Shown: positions 45,794 through 55,391, counted from the stretch's first letter. The stretch is 64,000 nt of DNA from JAPOUP01 sp965203255 (GCA_965203255.1 OZ241882.1:1860001-1924000); one strand, 5' to 3'. Notes: generated by a model from the sequence alone, not told the origin. A program made the numbers and translations.

Positions 45794-47202
45794 CCCATAC
45801 CTACGAGTATCCGTTTGAACCGCCGACGGAAGAGGAAATCCGGTTTCACGACGCCGGCGCGGTGGAAGGCCGTCCAGCAGGCATATTTTCGAGTTATGAC
45901 GAGGGTGGGTCCACTCGCTGGACGCCGGAAGCAATATCGGAAGTGCACGCCTTGGCGCAGCTCGGCCGCTATCAGGTTCGTGGTTACAATACGTTCAACA
46001 AACGAATGCCGACATTCGATGACCTTGTCTTCGTTCCCGCCACGATGACCCGGTTGCCCCTGGAGGGCTATCGGGAGAATTGCGAGACAAGGACCGTACT
46101 TGGTGGCGGACGCGGTATCGTCGAACATCCGCTGGAACTCAGGATTCCGATCTACATCGCGTCGATGTCATTTGGTGCGCTGTCGGCTCCAGCCAAGGCA
46201 TCCTTGGGCTATGGTGCGTCAAAGGTGGGTACAATGACCTGCACCGGGGAAGGCGGAATGTTGGAAGAGGAACGGGAGGCATCCGCTCGGCTAGTCTATC
46301 AGATGAGCCCAGCGCGCTACGGAATTGACCTTGATCACCTACGTCGTGCAGACGGGCTGGAAATCGTGGTAGGCCAAGGTGCGAAACCAGGAACTGGCGG
46401 CCTTCTTCTGGGCATGAAGGTCAGTCCCAGGGTGAGCAAGATGCGGACCCTACCCGAAGGCGTGGACCAACGGTCGACCATTCGGCATCCTGATTTTCTC
46501 GGGGCCGACGATCTGGCGGTCAAAATCGAGGAACTCAGGATCGCGACCGGTTACAAGGTTCCGATATTCGTAAAGATGGGAGCGACCCGACCGCGCTACG
46601 ATGTAGCCATCGCCGCCAAGGCCGGCGCTGATGTTGTCGTCGTGGATGGCGCCGAAGGCGGTACCGGTGCATCGCCTGAGTTGTTGCTGAACCATACGGG
46701 CATTCCGACAATGAGTGCGATACGGGCGGCCCGTGAGGCGCTCGACGACTGCGGAATGACAGGAAAGGTCGATTTGGTCGCGGCCGGAGGAATTCGATCC
46801 GGTGTGGACGCCGCGAAGTGCCTCGCGCTCGGCGCTGACGCGGTGATGATCGGCAATTCCGCGATGATAGCCATGGGCTGCAACTCTCCGCGGTACATCG
46901 AGGACTACGAGAAACTCGGAACGTCGCCCGGCGCCTGTCATCATTGTCATACCGGGCTGTGTCCGGTGGGGGTAGCCACTCAAGATCCGGAACTGGAGAA
47001 GCGCATGAATCCGAGGGCCGGAGCCGAGCGGGTCGCACGGTTTCTCACTGCGATGACCATGGAAATCACCGCATTGGCGAAGGCCTGCGGAAAGTCCTCG
47101 GTACACAACCTTGAGACCGAAGATCTGCGTGCGCTGAGTTTCGAGGCCAGTGCGTTTACTGGTGTCAAGATGGCGGGCATTGACCGTGCCTTTGGATGGT
47201 AG
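45778..47202 (+). CDS. FMN-binding glutamate synthase-like subunit (GlxD/MgsC type)
   Basis: A 474-residue protein equivalent to the central and FMN-binding domains of the glutamate synthase large subunit. FMN-domain motifs are PIYIASMSFGALSAPAKASL, KPGTGGLLLGMKVSPRV, FVKMGATRPRYDVAIAAKAG, VVVDGAEGGTGASPELLL and LVAAGGIRSGVDAAKCLALG. The 3Fe-4S cysteine motif is CHHCHTGLCPVGVATQDPEL near residue 385. The ATG at 45778 (MADDLTHTYEY) is the likely start. With its two partners it should form either N-methylglutamate synthase or a related amino-transferring oxidoreductase; substrate not determined. Confidence 0.9.
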   Translation: MADDLTHTYEYPFEPPTEEEIRFHDAGAVEGRPAGIFSSYDEGGSTRWTPEAISEVHALAQLGRYQVRGYNTFNKRMPTFDDLVFVPATMTRLPLEGYRENCETRTVLGGGRGIVEHPLELRIPIYIASMSFGALSAPAKASLGYGASKVGTMTCTGEGGMLEEEREASARLVYQMSPARYGIDLDHLRRADGLEIVVGQGAKPGTGGLLLGMKVSPRVSKMRTLPEGVDQRSTIRHPDFLGADDLAVKIEELRIATGYKVPIFVKMGATRPRYDVAIAAKAGADVVVVDGAEGGTGASPELLLNHTGIPTMSAIRAAREALDDCGMTGKVDLVAAGGIRSGVDAAKCLALGADAVMIGNSAMIAMGCNSPRYIEDYEKLGTSPGACHHCHTGLCPVGVATQDPELEKRMNPRAGAERVARFLTAMTMEITALAKACGKSSVHNLETEDLRALSFEASAFTGVKMAGIDRAFGW

Positions 47203-47204
47203 CG

Positions 47205-47966
47205 ATGCGAATAGCGGTTCTTGATTTGACCAACCAGCCAAGCCCATTGCTGGATGACGTGCCGAGCGTTGGAGAGACAATTGTCGAATGGCTGTCACCT
47301 GAGCTTCCGGAGGCAGCGTTTGCCTCTGTCGGCGTCGCCTACGGGGCGGATCTGCCGGAGCCCTCCGACCACGACGGTTTCATCATCAGCGGCTCGGAAT
47401 TCGGTGTATATGATTCTACGCCCTGGATGGCACCGCTACGCGAGTTTCTGCTTGCGGCCCGCGACGCCCAGCGACCGATATTCGGAATCTGTTTCGGCCA
47501 TCAGATCATGGCCGACACTTTCGGTGGGCGGGCGGAAAAGGCAAGCTGTGGCAATGTCGTGGGGCGGAGGATCTATAGGGTCGGCGAGGTGGACCACCCG
47601 ACCCATGTCTGGCATCAGGATCAGGTGACGCAGATACCGCCTGACGCGAAGGTTACGGGTACCGCAGACTATTGCCCAGTCGGTGTGCTGGAGTACGAAT
47701 TTCCTGGGTTTTCGGTTCAGTTCCATCCTGAATACACAAGGTCGAGGTTGGAACAGTTGTTCGCGCTCGGTCGCGACAGGTTCATCTCGGCGGAAGCCGT
47801 TGACGCCGCGTTAGCATCGTTCCGCGAAGGAGATGTCGACAGCGCACTCTTCGCATCTGACACGGCCAGTTTTTTCCGTCGGCACGTCGCTGTCGATGAG
47901 CAACGGCAAAACACCCAAGAGAACAGCGGTATCTGGCGTTGCAATTCAAAGTGGAACTCGGGTTAG
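47205..47966 (+). CDS. Class I glutamine amidotransferase
   Basis: A 253-residue GATase1 protein: ICFGHQIMAD holds the nucleophilic cysteine, and SVQFHPEYT holds the catalytic His and Glu. It follows the GlxD/MgsC-type gene after three bases and belongs to the same operon. N-methylglutamate operons usually have gmaS here, so this amidotransferase is a notable substitute. The last 25 or so residues (after FFRRHVAV) look unlike the family and run into the junction with the accessory island, so the natural C terminus may have been replaced. Confidence 0.83.
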   Translation: MRIAVLDLTNQPSPLLDDVPSVGETIVEWLSPELPEAAFASVGVAYGADLPEPSDHDGFIISGSEFGVYDSTPWMAPLREFLLAARDAQRPIFGICFGHQIMADTFGGRAEKASCGNVVGRRIYRVGEVDHPTHVWHQDQVTQIPPDAKVTGTADYCPVGVLEYEFPGFSVQFHPEYTRSRLEQLFALGRDRFISAEAVDAALASFREGDVDSALFASDTASFFRRHVAVDEQRQNTQENSGIWRCNSKWNSG

Positions 47967-48850
47967 TGAAGTTCTTGGAATCATCAACATAGTCGAGATG
48001 GTTCAGCACTATTTCAGTGGGATTGTTTGCTCGTATTGCGCCAATCACAAATCCAGCGTCAAAGCGGCTGACTCGCCGGAGTCTGTTTGTGGCGGTGGTG
48101 TATTCCCGAATGTCGCCTGCCTTCCGGTTGGCGCTTCTGGCGACTTCTTCCCACGTTTCTTCATGAGCAAGAGGCCCAGAGTCGCCTGCCACACGGATTC
48201 GAAAGGCCCTTATGACGAGTGTGACATCATCAACATCTAGAGGACTTAGCCCAGCATCCGCAAGTGCTACTGCAGCAGTGGTGGGGCGCGATGTCGCCTC
48301 CGGCGAGTAGCCACCATATCTAGTAGCGAGAGACCAAACCTCTTAGTTCCTTCAATGATGACATGCGCTCCTTGTGCGAGTCGGTTGGTTAGGTATTCAG
48401 TGGTATCGCCAATATATTGAGACAGAGGTTCGAATCTTTCTGCGTCAAGCGAAACAAGCGTGAAGATTCGATGATTCACGTCCTACTGAAGCCAAAACGG
48501 CGGCACCGGCACCGCTGGCAGTCGAGCCGATGGTGGCTTCTAGTCCACCATTTGGCGCCCATTCTTTATGTGCTTCGGTGATCACCCGAGCGTATGGTGA
48601 AATTAGCACCTTCTCCGGTGGGTAAGCCAGTTCCGCTATCACCCTTTCAAACCAATACCCGTCTATGTAAGAACCTGCGGGAAACACCACGTCGACATTC
48701 TTATCGACGCACGAGGCTGGCATTTGCCTCAGAGCCCATCTTTTGCCATTTCTGTCATATGCGCGATGTCCTGAGTTCGTGCCGCCGACACGGACGACCA
48801 CTTGACCAGTCTCGCGGAAGTTTCGCACTTTCTTGAGTGCGACCTTAGAG
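47960..48850 (-). pseudogene. Broken adenylosuccinate-synthetase-like gene
   Basis: Three minus-strand frames carry consecutive pieces of a PurA-like protein. The first (from about 48828 down) reads VVVRVGGTNSGHRAYDRNG and EATIGSTASGAGAAVLA; the second reads RLAQGAHVIIEGTKRFGLSL; the third, after a frameshift near 48300, reads YSPEATSRPTTAAVALADAG, RIRVAGDSGPLAHEETWEEV and EYTTATNRLRRVSRFDAG, ending NHLDYVDD. The N-terminal GTP-binding region is missing. This is not the housekeeping purA: the short C-terminal part and the accessory setting suggest a divergent phage- or defence-linked relative. It is clearly inactive. Confidence 0.6.
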
Positions 48851-48962
48851 GTTGAAGCACAGGGAATCTGACTAGCGAAACGATCGGATTGCCTTGAATA
48901 GCATGCTTGCGTGGTCTATGTTAAACTCATCCGAATATCGGAAACGTTTGAGGGAGCCGAAC

Positions 48963-49628
48963 ATGACGAGCCCGAAAGCCCATGCGATCGCGCCCAGCAA
49001 AGCGATTTTGATCAATGAGGCTGCCGCAGCCACGGGGGTCTCCGTTCGTAAGATCAACCACCTTATTGACGATGCTGTGCTTCCCAAGTCCGCATGCGTA
49101 AAGCTCGGCTCACGTCGTGCAGTGCGCGCCTACGCGGTTCCTATGGTCAGTTTTGGTGCTTCCGACGGTTCCAAGCTGAGCAAGGACATGCGGCTTGAAG
49201 CCATGCGAATGATTGAGAAATTCACCAAGGACAACTGGCTCCGTCTTCGAGACGAGCCTGAACACGCAAGGCTCCTGCGGTTTGAAAGCGGCTGTGTCAT
49301 ACTCTCGCTGGGAGAGCCTGTAAGTGCGGCGATGGCTGGGTTGAACAAACTAAACGACGCGTTTCGTCGCATCATCGAGGACTCGGACCTAAGAGGTGGC
49401 ACCCCCGTTGTGCGCGGAACGCGAATCAGTGTCTACGAAGTTGCTGATGCGCTCGCCACAGACGGTCTGGAGACCACGTTGGAGGATTTTCCGACTTTGA
49501 GCCGCGAGGATGTTGAAGCATCCGCGCTTTACGCCAAGGCACACCCGCGGACTGGGCGACCTCGCATTGGCTCCAAACTTCGACGTCCTGTCTCAGAAGA
49601 GACGGTCGACCTATCGGACTTACAATAA
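48963..49628 (+). CDS. DUF433-type antitoxin with extra N-terminal domain
   Basis: A 221-residue protein. Residues 1 to about 70 look like a MerR-type HTH (ILINEAAAATGVSVRKINHL), and the C-terminal 60 residues carry the DUF433 motif GGTPVVRGTRISVYEVADAL with a second HTH (FPTLSREDVEASALYAKAH). DUF433 proteins are antitoxins usually paired with PIN-like DUF5615 toxins, and such a gene follows 16 bases downstream. The ATG at 48963 has GAGGGAG upstream; the frame is open to 48894. The N-terminal domain may allow promoter binding. Confidence 0.82.
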   Translation: MTSPKAHAIAPSKAILINEAAAATGVSVRKINHLIDDAVLPKSACVKLGSRRAVRAYAVPMVSFGASDGSKLSKDMRLEAMRMIEKFTKDNWLRLRDEPEHARLLRFESGCVILSLGEPVSAAMAGLNKLNDAFRRIIEDSDLRGGTPVVRGTRISVYEVADALATDGLETTLEDFPTLSREDVEASALYAKAHPRTGRPRIGSKLRRPVSEETVDLSDLQ

Positions 49629-49644
49629 CCGATGGCCTGCGCAC

Positions 49645-50073
49645 GTGAAATTCCTTGTCGATGAGTGCCTGTCCATCGCTTTGGTCGACATGGCCGTAGA
49701 AGCCGGGCACGTGGAAAGCGCACATGTCACTCGGCGCGGCATGCAAGGCTGGAAAGACCACCAGCTAATGCATGCCATCATTAATGGCGACTGGACGCTC
49801 GTCACTCGAAACTCGGATGATTTTCGACCAAGAAGCGGTAGCACTAGCCAAACGCCATGCTATATCGGCCAGCCGCTGCATGCAGGTCTTGTGTGTCTCA
49901 ACCTACCCACAGGCTCAGGTAGAGTTGGTCAAATGAAGTACTTTCAAACTGCGTTGGACCATGTCGGCAATCCCGGTGATCTAGTGAACAAGGTGCTCGA
50001 AATAGATCCTAGTCCAGCAAATGTCGAACAGGTAGTTCTCAGGATCCATGATTTTCCAGAGGACACATTCTGA
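49645..50073 (+). CDS. DUF5615 PIN-like toxin
   Basis: A 142-residue protein beginning VKFLVDECLSIALVDMAVEA, with the first PIN-type acidic residues (DE), HVTRRGMQGWKDHQLMHAII and WTLVTRNSDDFRPRSG carrying the second acidic cluster, typical of DUF5615. These proteins are predicted Mg-dependent RNases of toxin-antitoxin systems. The GTG at 49645 is chosen because it begins at the conserved KFLVDE. It follows the DUF433 antitoxin gene directly. It is somewhat longer than usual at the C terminus. Confidence 0.8.
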   Translation: MKFLVDECLSIALVDMAVEAGHVESAHVTRRGMQGWKDHQLMHAIINGDWTLVTRNSDDFRPRSGSTSQTPCYIGQPLHAGLVCLNLPTGSGRVGQMKYFQTALDHVGNPGDLVNKVLEIDPSPANVEQVVLRIHDFPEDTF

Positions 50074-50154
50074 ACGCAGGGTTTCATCAGTTGAGCCCAA
50101 TGTTTCCTCGGCGCCTGCGAAGCTGCACGTGAGCAACGCACCAAGCGTCCTGTC

Positions 50155-50287
50155 AACGCCGGTCAATATGCGCACGCACCTTGCAGCATACATATCAGTC
50201 GTTGCCGTAGTCGGGCTCGAACTCCATCTCCCTCTCGACAATCAATGTGTGGTAGATAGTGTCCACCAGAAACCCCTTCTCTCCGGG
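50155..50287 (-). pseudogene. Short C-terminal gene fragment, unrecognised
   Basis: One minus-strand frame reads EKGFLVDTIYHTLIVERE then FEPDYGNDYVCCKVRAHID and a stop. The composition is protein-like and unlike the flanking debris, but there is no start codon and no family could be assigned. It may be the remainder of a gene cut by the adjacent transposase fragment. Confidence 0.3.
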
Positions 50288-50489
50288 TGATCACGGGTCG
50301 GTTCGTCCGGTCTGGCCGTCGCCTGGCGACGGACAGCGGCGGTGTTCGCGTTCTGTTCCGAGTCCGGCGGGGCATGGGCTGCGGTCCGTGCCGGAACGGG
50401 CCCTTTCGCCGCCGTCAGCCCATCGGGGTTCCTCCCGGCCCGTCCGGACCAGGGGGCATCATGCCGATGTCGTGCAGGAAGCCGTCAGG

Positions 50490-50690
50490 CGGCCCGCGGT
50501 CGCCGCTTTCGCGCCTCCCGGCGAAGGAGAGGGCCGATGCGGTGGACGTCCGTGGCGACCACGCGGGCGAAGCCGTCGGTGCCAAAGGCCATGCCCCGGT
50601 CGAGACCGCGGTGTCCGAGGCTGTCGGTCGCCGATTCCACCGCCGGACGCCAGCGGCGCATCGCGATGAACTCCTCGCCCCGCCCGCGTT
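50490..50690 (-). pseudogene. Transposase C-terminal remnant
   Basis: On the minus strand EEFIAMRRWRPAVESATDSL, GHRGLDRGMAFGTDGFARVV and DVHRIGPLLRREARKR resemble the C-terminal end of DDE transposases of the ISNCY/IS1182-like type, where the VESAINxLExHGLDR motif precedes a helix. Upstream sequence is shifted out of frame. No intact transposase or terminal repeats were found. Confidence 0.55.
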
Positions 50691-51236
50691 CCCGGATGGC
50701 TTGGGTTCGTTTATGCTCTCATTTCGCATATCAGAAATTCGGGTCACTTCCTTCAGCAGAGCGACAGGTCTCCGCAAGTGGTGTGGCTCTTTGAATCGGC
50801 ATCTGCTCGAAAATCGAGTCCATTTCCACTACGTATTGTTTGGTTGGAGGAGGCTGTCCTCTCACCGTCTGTCTTTTGACGCGGCGGCATCGCTGACGAG
50901 TGTCTCCAGAATATCGGGAAGAGGAATGCCTACCGATTGCCAGCGAAAGATGCAGTAGCGGAGTAATTCTCAGGACCAGCAGTTCAGAGTCCTTAAACAA
51001 GCGGTTCGCATCCTCAGCATCCACCGACTCCGTTCGTCTCTTGGAAACTTCCGAGCCAGTTTTGAACACTCTCAGAGCTTGACCTAAAATTGCTGTCTAT
51101 GCTCCATATATTGCGAGAACGCCCTCGTATGGCCAGCCGAATGGGCTAGATGTGGAATTCCAGGTCAAACTCTCAGGTTGCAACTCGATCGAGTTTCGCA
51201 CAGACTTTGCGAAAGGATACCGAAGGGAGCTCAGTC
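50691..51236. other. Intergenic region before the formaldehyde dehydrogenase gene
   Basis: About 550 bases with no recognised gene; a minus-strand frame at 50731-51069 lacks any motif or ribosome binding site. The promoter for the frmA gene should lie near its right end. Confidence 0.4.
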
Positions 51237-52349
51237 ATGAAAACACGTGCCGCAGTTGCCACGGCCGCAGGCAAGCCACTTGAGGTCATGGAGGTCAACC
51301 TCGAAGGGCCGCGCACAGGCGAAGTGATGGTCGAAATCAAGGCGACCGGTATCTGCCACACCGATGAGTTCACGCTCAGCGGGGCGGACCCGGAGGGGAT
51401 GTTTCCAGCAATCCTCGGCCATGAGGGTGCGGGAGTGGTGGTGGAAATTGGAGAGGGCGTGACCAGCGTGCAGCCGGGCGATCATGTGATTCCTCTCTAC
51501 ACTCCGGAATGTCGTGAATGCGACTATTGCCTCAACCCCAAGACCAACCTATGCCAAGCGATCCGCACCACCCAGGGCCAAGGGGTCATGCCTGACGGCA
51601 CCAGCCGGTTCTCGACACTCAGCGGCGACCCCATTCTGCACTACATGGGGTGTTCCACGTTTTCCAACCATACAGTGCTTCCTGAAATCGCCATCGCCAA
51701 GGTTCGCAGGGATGCACCGTTTGAGAAGATCTGCTATATCGGATGCGGCGTGACAACGGGGCTCGGTGCAGTGATGAACACGGCCAAGGTGGAGATCGGC
51801 TCACGTTGCGTGGTGTTCGGACTGGGAGGCATCGGCCTGAACGTGATCCAGGGATTGAGGCTTGCGGGTGCGGACCAGATCGTTGGTGTCGATATCAACC
51901 CTGGCAGGAAAGCCATGGCTGAACGGTTCGGCATGACGGATTTCGTGGATCCGAATGACGTGGAGGATGACATCGTCACCCATCTGGTCGAGTTGACCGG
52001 CGGCGGAGCGGACTATTCCTTTGACGCCACCGGCAACGTGGACGTCATGCGCAACGCGCTGGAATGTTCCCACAAAGGTTGGGGAGAAAGCGTTATCATC
52101 GGAGTCGCCCCAGCAGGGGCCGAGATTCGGACCCGTCCGTTCCAGCTTGTCACTGGCAGGGTATGGCGTGGTACCGCGTTTGGCGGCGCGAGAGGTCGTA
52201 CCGAAGTTCCAAGGATCGTGGACTGGTATATGGATGGCAAGATCGAAATCGATCCAATGATTACACACACGTTGTCGTTGGAGGACATCAACGATGGTTT
52301 CGACCTAATGCATGAAGGCAAATCCATCCGTTCAGTGGTGGTATACTGA
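51237..52349 (+). CDS. frmA: S-(hydroxymethyl)glutathione dehydrogenase, class III ADH
   Basis: A 370-residue zinc alcohol dehydrogenase that oxidises the glutathione-formaldehyde adduct to S-formylglutathione. Catalytic zinc ligands are in IKATGICHTDEFTLSGADPE and LGHEGAGVVVEIG, the structural zinc site is ECRECDYCLNPKTNLCQ, and CGVTTGLGAVMNTAKVE with VVFGLGGIGLNVIQGL is the NAD site. The ATG at 51237 has AAGGGAG upstream. No S-formylglutathione hydrolase gene follows; an iron-related gene comes next. Together with folD and the MgsABC-like operon it fits C1 oxidation. Confidence 0.94.
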   Translation: MKTRAAVATAAGKPLEVMEVNLEGPRTGEVMVEIKATGICHTDEFTLSGADPEGMFPAILGHEGAGVVVEIGEGVTSVQPGDHVIPLYTPECRECDYCLNPKTNLCQAIRTTQGQGVMPDGTSRFSTLSGDPILHYMGCSTFSNHTVLPEIAIAKVRRDAPFEKICYIGCGVTTGLGAVMNTAKVEIGSRCVVFGLGGIGLNVIQGLRLAGADQIVGVDINPGRKAMAERFGMTDFVDPNDVEDDIVTHLVELTGGGADYSFDATGNVDVMRNALECSHKGWGESVIIGVAPAGAEIRTRPFQLVTGRVWRGTAFGGARGRTEVPRIVDWYMDGKIEIDPMITHTLSLEDINDGFDLMHEGKSIRSVVVY

Positions 52350-52575
52350 TTTTGGGTCGTGACTTCGACGGCAGGCCGGAATTGTCCTCAACCGTCGCCG
52401 TCTGAATCTCCCAGCGCGGGAAAACGGTTGGTTGCGCTGATGGCTCCAGTTACGCTTCGATGGGTTGGCAGCAGGTTTCCAGCTGACTTCAGGTAGAGAT
52501 TCCTCGGATTTCCCAAAGGCTGACTCCAGCCTGTCCAGCCGGGGGATCTGAGTAACAATGGAATCGAGGTGGACA

Positions 52576-53553
52576 ATGATCCCTGGAGTGGGCAACAGGC
52601 GCCGATTCGTCGATCTAAGCGAACAGGAAATCCTCGCGCTCGCGATTTCGTCCGAGGAGGACGACGCACGCATTTACCGAACCTATGCGGAGAGGGTTCG
52701 CGAGGAATATCCCGGCAGTGCGGCGGTGTTCGATGGAATGGCGCGGGAAGAGGATGAGCACAGGCGTCAGCTGATAGAACTCCACAGGAAACGATTTGGC
52801 GATGTGATCCCGCTAATCCGGCGCGAGCACGTCTCAGGATACTATGCCCGGCGACCGGTGTGGCTGGTGGAGAATCTCGGCCTGCAACGGATGCGCGACG
52901 AGGCAGAGGCCATGGAGCGCGAAGCGGAGGACTTCTACCGCAATGCCGTCATGCGCATAGCCGATGCTGAAACCCGGAGGCTGCTCGGAGACCTCGCGGC
53001 TGCTGAGGCGCATCACGGCGAGAGTGCCAGCGCCCTCGCGAAACAGCACTTGGGAACAGGGATTCAACAGAGGGAGGATCGCACGGCTCGGCGGAAGTTC
53101 GTATTGACGTGGGTGCAGCCTGGCCTCGCTGGGTTGATGGACGGATCTGTAAGTACGCTGGCACCCGTATTTGCGACTGCGTTTGCCACTCAGGACACAC
53201 ATACGACGTTCATTGTAGGACTGGCCGCGTCCGTCGGTGCGGGAATCTCAATGGGCTTCACCGAAGCTGCGTCAGACGACGGTCAAATCTCCGGACGCGG
53301 CTCTCCTTTCAAACGCGGGCTGGCGAGTGGCGTGATGACGACACTGGGCGGACTCGGTCACGCGCTTCCCTACCTCATTCCTGATTTCTGGACGGCAACG
53401 GTAGCCGCAATCATCGTGGTCTTTTTCGAACTCTGGGCGATCGTCTGGATCCAGAACCGCTTTATGGAGACCCCGTTTCTGCGCGCGACTTTCCAGGTCG
53501 TGCTTGGAGGTGCTTTGGTGTTTGGGGCCGGAGCGTTGATCGGCATCGGCTGA
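52576..53553 (+). CDS. mbfA: Membrane-bound ferritin-like protein MbfA
   Basis: A 325-residue fusion of a ferritin-like diiron domain and a VIT1-like membrane domain. The first half has LSEQEILALAISSEEDDARI, FDGMAREEDEHRRQLIELH and AETRRLLGDLAAAEAHHGES, with the expected paired glutamates; the second half has membrane helices starting QPGLAGLMDGSVSTLAPVFA. MbfA exports iron and protects against iron and peroxide stress in alphaproteobacteria, normally under Irr control. The ATG at 52576 has GAGGTGG five bases upstream and is preferred over 52558. No Irr box was assigned in the 225-base upstream gap. Confidence 0.92.
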   Translation: MIPGVGNRRRFVDLSEQEILALAISSEEDDARIYRTYAERVREEYPGSAAVFDGMAREEDEHRRQLIELHRKRFGDVIPLIRREHVSGYYARRPVWLVENLGLQRMRDEAEAMEREAEDFYRNAVMRIADAETRRLLGDLAAAEAHHGESASALAKQHLGTGIQQREDRTARRKFVLTWVQPGLAGLMDGSVSTLAPVFATAFATQDTHTTFIVGLAASVGAGISMGFTEAASDDGQISGRGSPFKRGLASGVMTTLGGLGHALPYLIPDFWTATVAAIIVVFFELWAIVWIQNRFMETPFLRATFQVVLGGALVFGAGALIGIG

Positions 53554-53617
53554 AGCCCAAGGGCAGTGCACTGCCTGTGGCGAATCTGGCCTTCGACCAA
53601 AGTACTACGGGGCAAGC

Positions 53618-54556
53618 ATGGCGGATATCTTCGTTCAGACACTGCCGTTCTTTCTTCTGATCGGTGTCGGTTATGTGGCTGCCGCGTCTGGGTTCTTTTC
53701 CGAGGCAGCTTCCGCAGCGTTGACGCGATTTGTCTTCTACTTCGCACTTTCCGCGATGCTGTTTCGATTCTCCGCCAATCTCAGCTTCGGAGAAGTATAC
53801 GACATCCGATTCATGGCCGTCTATCTGTTTGCGACGACGCTGGTCTATCTGGCCGCAAACGCGGTCGCGCATTGGCGGGGTCTGAAATTGGCGGAAAGCG
53901 CGGTCGAAGCGCAGTGCGCTGTCATAGGCAACATAGGTTTCCTTGGTATCCCAATGTTGGCACTCATTATGGGCGAGCCAGCCGTGGGGTATATCATGAT
54001 GATGCTTGCGGTTGACCTGCTGGTCTTCGGAACGCTCATTGTCGTACTGATCACGGGAAGCCGTGGCGGTACCGGTGCACTAAGAGCGCTGCCAGCTGTA
54101 ATAAATGGCATCATTGCCAACCCCATGCTGGTCTCGATCTTTCTTGGATTTACTTGGTCAGCCATGGGTTGGACGATTCCGCCGCCAGTGAATGAGTTTC
54201 TTGGCTACCTCGGCGCGGCTGCCACGCCGGGTGCGCTGTTCGCTATCGGCGCTTCCCTGGCATCCAGATCGACCGAGCGGCTTGCAATTGCCAGCTGGCT
54301 CAGCTTCTCAAAACTCATCCTCCATCCGGCGATGGTTGCCTTAGCGGTGCTGATCTGGCCTGTCGAACCTTATGCGGCCGCTGTAATGATTGCTTCTGCT
54401 GCCCTGCCCACGGCGGGAAACATTTTCATGATCGCATCACATTACCGGGTTGCGCCTCAGAGGGTTTCGGCCACAATCCTGGTTTCGACAGCTGGCTCGA
54501 TCGTGACTGTCTCGCTGGTTCTTGGATGGCTTGCCGATCGGATCCCGTTCCAATAG
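53618..54556 (+). CDS. AEC-family transporter
   Basis: A 312-residue membrane protein of the auxin efflux carrier family with about ten helices. FVQTLPFFLLIGVGYVAAAS, AVIGNIGFLGIPMLALIMGE and ASALPTAGNIFMIASHYRV match the family, the last being the conserved C-terminal helix pair (here SAALPTAGNIFMIASHYRV). Substrates in bacteria are usually carboxylates or malonate-like compounds, so the ligand is not determined. It starts 64 bases after mbfA. Confidence 0.9.
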   Translation: MADIFVQTLPFFLLIGVGYVAAASGFFSEAASAALTRFVFYFALSAMLFRFSANLSFGEVYDIRFMAVYLFATTLVYLAANAVAHWRGLKLAESAVEAQCAVIGNIGFLGIPMLALIMGEPAVGYIMMMLAVDLLVFGTLIVVLITGSRGGTGALRALPAVINGIIANPMLVSIFLGFTWSAMGWTIPPPVNEFLGYLGAAATPGALFAIGASLASRSTERLAIASWLSFSKLILHPAMVALAVLIWPVEPYAAAVMIASAALPTAGNIFMIASHYRVAPQRVSATILVSTAGSIVTVSLVLGWLADRIPFQ

Positions 54557-54767
54557 CCGCTGTTATGAGGCAGGGATTGGCCACCGATCCAGCCTCAGGA
54601 GCCGAAGATGCTGGCGGTACCCGGTTTCATGATTCCAGGCGTGGCGTCCACGTGCCGTCGAGTCCGCAAGTAATCCCTATTTGGTTCAGGATTGAATATC
54701 CGGTTGCGCTGGGCCCTGAAATCCCAAAGACTGTGCAACGTGATCTGAAAGTTGCTTTGAGTGAGCC

Positions 54768-55391
54768 ATGGCAATCGATGCGGTGATATTCGATATCGGT
54801 CACGTTCTGGTTGAATGGCATCCGGAGCGTCCCTTCGACCGAATTCTAGGCTGCGCTCGCCGTAAGGATCTGTTTGCTCAAATCGATTTCGAGAGCATGA
54901 ATATCCGCTGTGATCTAGGTGCCAATCTCGATGATGAGATGCGTAAACTGGTGGCCACACACCCCGATTGCGCTGACGAAATCATGATCTGGCGGAATCA
55001 CTGGATGGAGATGCTGGCACCCGACCTACCGGAGTCAGCACATATCCTGCGGGAGTTGAGGTCGCGGCGCACGCCAGTCCACGCGTTGTCGAACTTTGGA
55101 TCGATGACATTCGAGTTGGCCGAACGGCGTTATCCCGTTCTGTCCGAATTCGACCGCCGATTCATTTCAGGTCATCTTGGCATGATCAAGCCTGACCCGG
55201 CGATCTATGCGTACGTGGAGAAGGAGCTTGCGTTGGCGCCGTCCAGGCTGTTCTTCACGGATGACCGGCAGGAAAACATTGAGGCCGCAGACGCTCGGGG
55301 TTGGCAGACGCATTTGTTTGAAACTCCATCTGGACTGGCCGACCGTCTGTATTGTGAAGGCCTTCTGCCAGCAGAGTCCTGCGTCAGGTGA
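54768..55391 (+). CDS. HAD-superfamily hydrolase (YihX-like)
   Basis: A 207-residue HAD phosphatase. Motif I is VIFDIGHVLVEWHPE with the nucleophilic Asp8, motif II is around HALSNFGSMTF, motif III lysine is in GMIKPDPAIYAYVEKELA, and motif IV acidic residues are in LFFTDDRQENIEAADARGW. The helical cap is of the C1 type. The family removes phosphate from sugar phosphates such as glucose 1-phosphate; the substrate here is unknown. Its stop overlaps the GTG start of the next gene, so the two are coupled. Confidence 0.88.
   Translation: MAIDAVIFDIGHVLVEWHPERPFDRILGCARRKDLFAQIDFESMNIRCDLGANLDDEMRKLVATHPDCADEIMIWRNHWMEMLAPDLPESAHILRELRSRRTPVHALSNFGSMTFELAERRYPVLSEFDRRFISGHLGMIKPDPAIYAYVEKELALAPSRLFFTDDRQENIEAADARGWQTHLFETPSGLADRLYCEGLLPAESCVR

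Noticed and set aside
48425..48445. tRNA-like GGTTCGAATC T-loop motif
   Set aside because: The surrounding bases cannot form an acceptor stem or anticodon arm, and the motif lies in the coding frame of the broken PurA-like gene.
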